NCBI RefSeq assembly: GCF_019097845.1
Contig: NZ_JAHRGM010000076.1
Coordinates: 144,209-208,208 of the forward strand
Origin: Sphingobium sp. AS12
GTDB taxonomy: Bacteria > Pseudomonadota > Alphaproteobacteria > Sphingomonadales > Sphingomonadaceae
Length of the DNA: 64,000 nt
Reading direction: 5' to 3'
A model generated the notes under the pieces. It saw only the letters and a list, made by a program, of their open reading frames with translations. It ran no database searches and was not told the DNA's origin. The translations under genes were made by a program, and so were the position numbers. Shown here piece by piece: positions 61,596-64,000 of this stretch. Position 1 is the first letter of the stretch. Every line of letters begins with the position of its first letter.

Positions 61596-63842
61596 ATGAC
61601 AGTTTCACCACCCTTTCGCGCGCCAAGCGAACATCGCATGACCAGTGCAGGCCTGGCGATCGCCACTGCCCTGCTGGCCATGCCCGCGCAGGCACAGGAT
61701 ATGTCGGCTCCGCAAAGCGGCGGGCTGGAAGAGATTGTCGTAACGGCGCAGCGACGGGAAGAGAATCTTCAGAATGTGCCGATCGCGGTGACAGCGATCA
61801 CGGCGGATGCGCTGGCAAGCGGCGGGATCGGCGGCACGACCAGCCTGCCGCAGGCTGTGCCAAGCGTCCAGCTGACCCGATCCGGCCCGTCCGGCATATT
61901 TTTCGTGCGCGGCGTGGGCAACACCAGCGGCGGTACGGGTGAGGAAGGGGCCAATGCGATCTATGTCGATGGCGTCTATCTCCCCGATCTTGGCCAGACC
62001 GTCTTTCGCTTCAACAATGTCGAGCGGATCGAGGTGCTCAAGGGACCACAGGGCACCCTGTTCGGCCGGAATGCGTCCGGTGGCCTGATCAATGTCATCA
62101 CGCGCGAACCGGGCCGCGATGTCGTGGTGAAAGGGCAGGTCGGGATTGCCAATTATGAAAGCTATAGCGGGCAGCTATATGCGGCCAGTCCGCTGACCGA
62201 TACGCTGAGCGCCGATATTGCGCTGACCGGAACGCGGCAGGTGGATGGCTGGGGTCGCAATCTGGCGACCGGACGCAAGGTCGGCTTTGGCTGGCACTGG
62301 GGTGCGCGCTCAAAGGCGGTCTGGCGGCCCAACGACCGGACGAAGATCATGCTGTCGGGCGAATATGGCAAATCCGACGATGATTTCGCCTCCATCTTTC
62401 ACGTTGCGGAAGGATCGGTCGGCACGGGCGGCACGCAATTTTCCGGCGACTATAATACGAACACATCCGCCTATCAGCGGGTGCGCCAGCGCATCTATGG
62501 CTTTAACCTGACCGCCGAGTTCGATCTGGACTGGGCGACGCTGACCAGCATTACCGGATTTCGCGGCAACAAGACCCGCAGCGGGCTGGACCCCGATGGC
62601 GCGCAACTGCCGTTGGCGCGCTATGCGATCCATTCCGAAACGGATTCCTTCCAGGAGGAAATTCGCCTCTCGTCCAACGATACCGAACCGCTAAGCTGGC
62701 AGACGGGTCTGTTCTTTCTGCGCAACAAGGCCGCGCTGGTAAACCAGCAGCAGCGGGGCACGGCCTTTGGCGGCGTGGATGCAGGATCGGACCTGACGGC
62801 ATCGATGCGAACCCAGTCCTATGCCGCCTTTGCCGAAGCAACCTATGCTATGACCCCGTCCACCCATGTCACGGCGGGATTGCGCTATACCCGCGATGAC
62901 CGCACCCTGCGTGGCCAGCAAACGCCCGTCGGCCTGGTGCCCGGAACCCCGATGTTCATCGGCCAGTCGCTCGCGCCGCGCACGGATTCGCTGACCTATG
63001 GCAAGTTCACCTACCGGCTGGCGATCCGCCAGGATCTCAGCGGCGACATCAATGTCTATGCATCCTATAATCGCGGCTTCAAGTCGGGCCTCTGGGCGTT
63101 GCAGTCGCCAGCCAATCCCCCGGTCGATCCGCAATTTATCGACGCCTATGAAGTTGGCCTGAAGACCGAATTGCTCGACCGACGGCTGCGCCTGAACCTG
63201 TCGGCCTATCATTATGATATCAGCGACTATCAGGTCCGCGCCGCGGTGACGCTGGGCGCGCAGCCGACATTGCTGAATGCCGCGTCGGTGGATGTGGACG
63301 GCATAGAGGCGGAGTTTGAGGCCGCGCCGGTCGACGGGCTGCGCCTGTTCGGCTCAGCCACGCTGATGCGTTCCAAATTCGCGGATTTTCCGTTTGCGCC
63401 CTTCACCTATCCGCGTCCTGCCGTCTGCACGCCGACGGGGCCGGCAGCAGGTCAGACCACAGGCACAGCGACGGGTGGCAACCTGACTTGTCTGAGCAGC
63501 GCAAAGGGTAATGACACGCCGCTGGCACCGCGCTTTGCCGCCAATATCGGCGCATCCTATACCGCCGACCTTGGCAATGGCCGCGAACTGCAGCTTTCGA
63601 CGCTCTACAGCTATAATGATGGCTATTATTTCGAGGTCGACAATCGGCTGCGACAGGAGGCCTTCGGGATCGTCAACGGATCGATTGAATTCCGGCCATC
63701 ATCACGCTGGGGTGTCGAATTGTGGGTCAGGAACCTGACCGATGCGCGATATCATGTCCAGAAGCTGGGCAGCGCGCTGGGCGATCTGGCTGTACCGGCG
63801 GCGCCACGCGCCTATGGGCTGAACGTAAAATTTGATTATTAG
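61596..63842 (+). CDS. TonB-dependent outer-membrane receptor (catabolic island)
   Basis: A 748-residue receptor with ATG 61596 after GGAGAG. Signal peptide (GLAIATALLAMPAQAQ), TonB box EEIVVTAQRREENLQNVP, plug with RIEVLKGPQGTLFGRNASGG and a barrel ending in an aromatic residue (YGLNVKFDY). The plug phrases are typical of the large sphingomonad TBDR group for non-iron substrates. As the last gene of the island it likely imports the island's substrate. Its TAG stop directly abuts the IS element, but the C-terminus looks complete. Confidence 0.92.
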   Translation: MTVSPPFRAPSEHRMTSAGLAIATALLAMPAQAQDMSAPQSGGLEEIVVTAQRREENLQNVPIAVTAITADALASGGIGGTTSLPQAVPSVQLTRSGPSGIFFVRGVGNTSGGTGEEGANAIYVDGVYLPDLGQTVFRFNNVERIEVLKGPQGTLFGRNASGGLINVITREPGRDVVVKGQVGIANYESYSGQLYAASPLTDTLSADIALTGTRQVDGWGRNLATGRKVGFGWHWGARSKAVWRPNDRTKIMLSGEYGKSDDDFASIFHVAEGSVGTGGTQFSGDYNTNTSAYQRVRQRIYGFNLTAEFDLDWATLTSITGFRGNKTRSGLDPDGAQLPLARYAIHSETDSFQEEIRLSSNDTEPLSWQTGLFFLRNKAALVNQQQRGTAFGGVDAGSDLTASMRTQSYAAFAEATYAMTPSTHVTAGLRYTRDDRTLRGQQTPVGLVPGTPMFIGQSLAPRTDSLTYGKFTYRLAIRQDLSGDINVYASYNRGFKSGLWALQSPANPPVDPQFIDAYEVGLKTELLDRRLRLNLSAYHYDISDYQVRAAVTLGAQPTLLNAASVDVDGIEAEFEAAPVDGLRLFGSATLMRSKFADFPFAPFTYPRPAVCTPTGPAAGQTTGTATGGNLTCLSSAKGNDTPLAPRFAANIGASYTADLGNGRELQLSTLYSYNDGYYFEVDNRLRQEAFGIVNGSIEFRPSSRWGVELWVRNLTDARYHVQKLGSALGDLAVPAAPRAYGLNVKFDY

Positions 63843-64000
63843 GGCGTCGCGAAAACTGGAGCGCGCAATGTGCACTAAGGCCTGTGGACAATTAGGGGAT
63901 TCCCTTTTCCGCGCAGATCGGATTCAAGACTGGCGAAGGGAGCGCCATCTTGGATCGACACGGATTAAGCGACGAGCAGTGGGAGCGGGTCCGTCCGTTT
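63843..64000 (+). mobile_element. left end of an IS5-like insertion sequence (cut by window)
   Basis: The sequence from GGGCGTCGCGAAAACTGG onward (about 63843) fits an IS5-family terminal inverted repeat and leader, followed by a transposase start at about 63950. The right end and the target duplication lie beyond the window, so the exact boundary is uncertain by a few bases. Confidence 0.65.
63950..64000 (+). CDS. IS5-family transposase (N-terminal fragment)
   Basis: Seventeen codons from TTG 63950 read LDRHGLSDEQWERVRPF, the standard opening of IS5-family transposases (D-L-T/S-D-x-Q-W-x-x-I/V-x-P). It runs off the window end. TTG is the only start in range here and AGGGAG is upstream. The rest of the element is not visible. 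Confidence 0.8.
   Translation, partial: MDRHGLSDEQWERVRPF

Overview
The window is a GC-rich alphaproteobacterial chromosome segment. It most resembles a sphingomonad (Sphingobium, Novosphingobium or Sphingomonas type). This rests on two TonB-dependent receptors (TBDRs) sitting in catabolic loci, stacked Rieske/P450 oxygenase genes, protein style and tight ATGA-coupled operons. No rRNA, tRNA, CRISPR array or phage module was seen.

Region 1 (1-5742, minus strand) is a predicted envelope redox operon: a DUF1592-type c-haem protein, a Tat-exported DUF1552 protein, an ankyrin-repeat lipoprotein, a cytochrome c' and the first 20 codons of a cytochrome b561-like gene cut by the window edge. Its role is unknown.

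Region 2 (6041-37477) is a large purine scavenging and degradation locus. A TBDR, a periplasmic NUP-type purine nucleoside protein, 8-oxoguanine deaminase and a purine permease form one operon. A LysR regulator is divergent from it, followed by a phosphoribosyltransferase and a LOG-type phosphoribohydrolase. From 37477 down to 17025 lies a nearly gapless 18-gene minus-strand operon (a HAD hydrolase may be the 19th). It encodes a transporter fused to an HpxX/AtzG-like domain, an AtzE/HpxY amidase, an AzgA-type permease, a periplasmic phosphorylase, HpxW, AllC, PucG, PuuE, HpxZ, UraD, an HpyO-type urate hydroxylase, UraH, XdhA, XdhB, XdhC, guanine deaminase, adenine deaminase and a periplasmic nucleoside hydrolase. 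Together these describe a route from nucleosides to bases, urate, allantoin, ureidoglycine, oxalurate, oxamate and oxalate. Nucleosides appear to be broken down in the periplasm and the bases imported.

Region 3 (37668-40086) holds an MFS transporter gene whose last helix is removed by an in-frame TAA, and an AraC-family regulator.

Region 4 (40240-63842) is a mosaic catabolic island for an unidentified, probably cyclic, substrate. It has four transcription units: (a) crotonase, AraC regulator, Rieske oxygenase, double hot-dog dehydratase, acyl-CoA ligase; (b) VOC protein, KstD-like flavoprotein, SDR; (c) minus strand: amidohydrolase, second Rieske oxygenase, HyuB, HyuA and two CaiB-type CoA transferases; (d) [2Fe-2S] ferredoxin, P450, SDR. 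A lone Rieske ferredoxin lies between (a) and (b), and a TBDR closes the island. No ferredoxin reductase is visible. The window ends inside an IS5-like element that begins directly after the TBDR stop codon.
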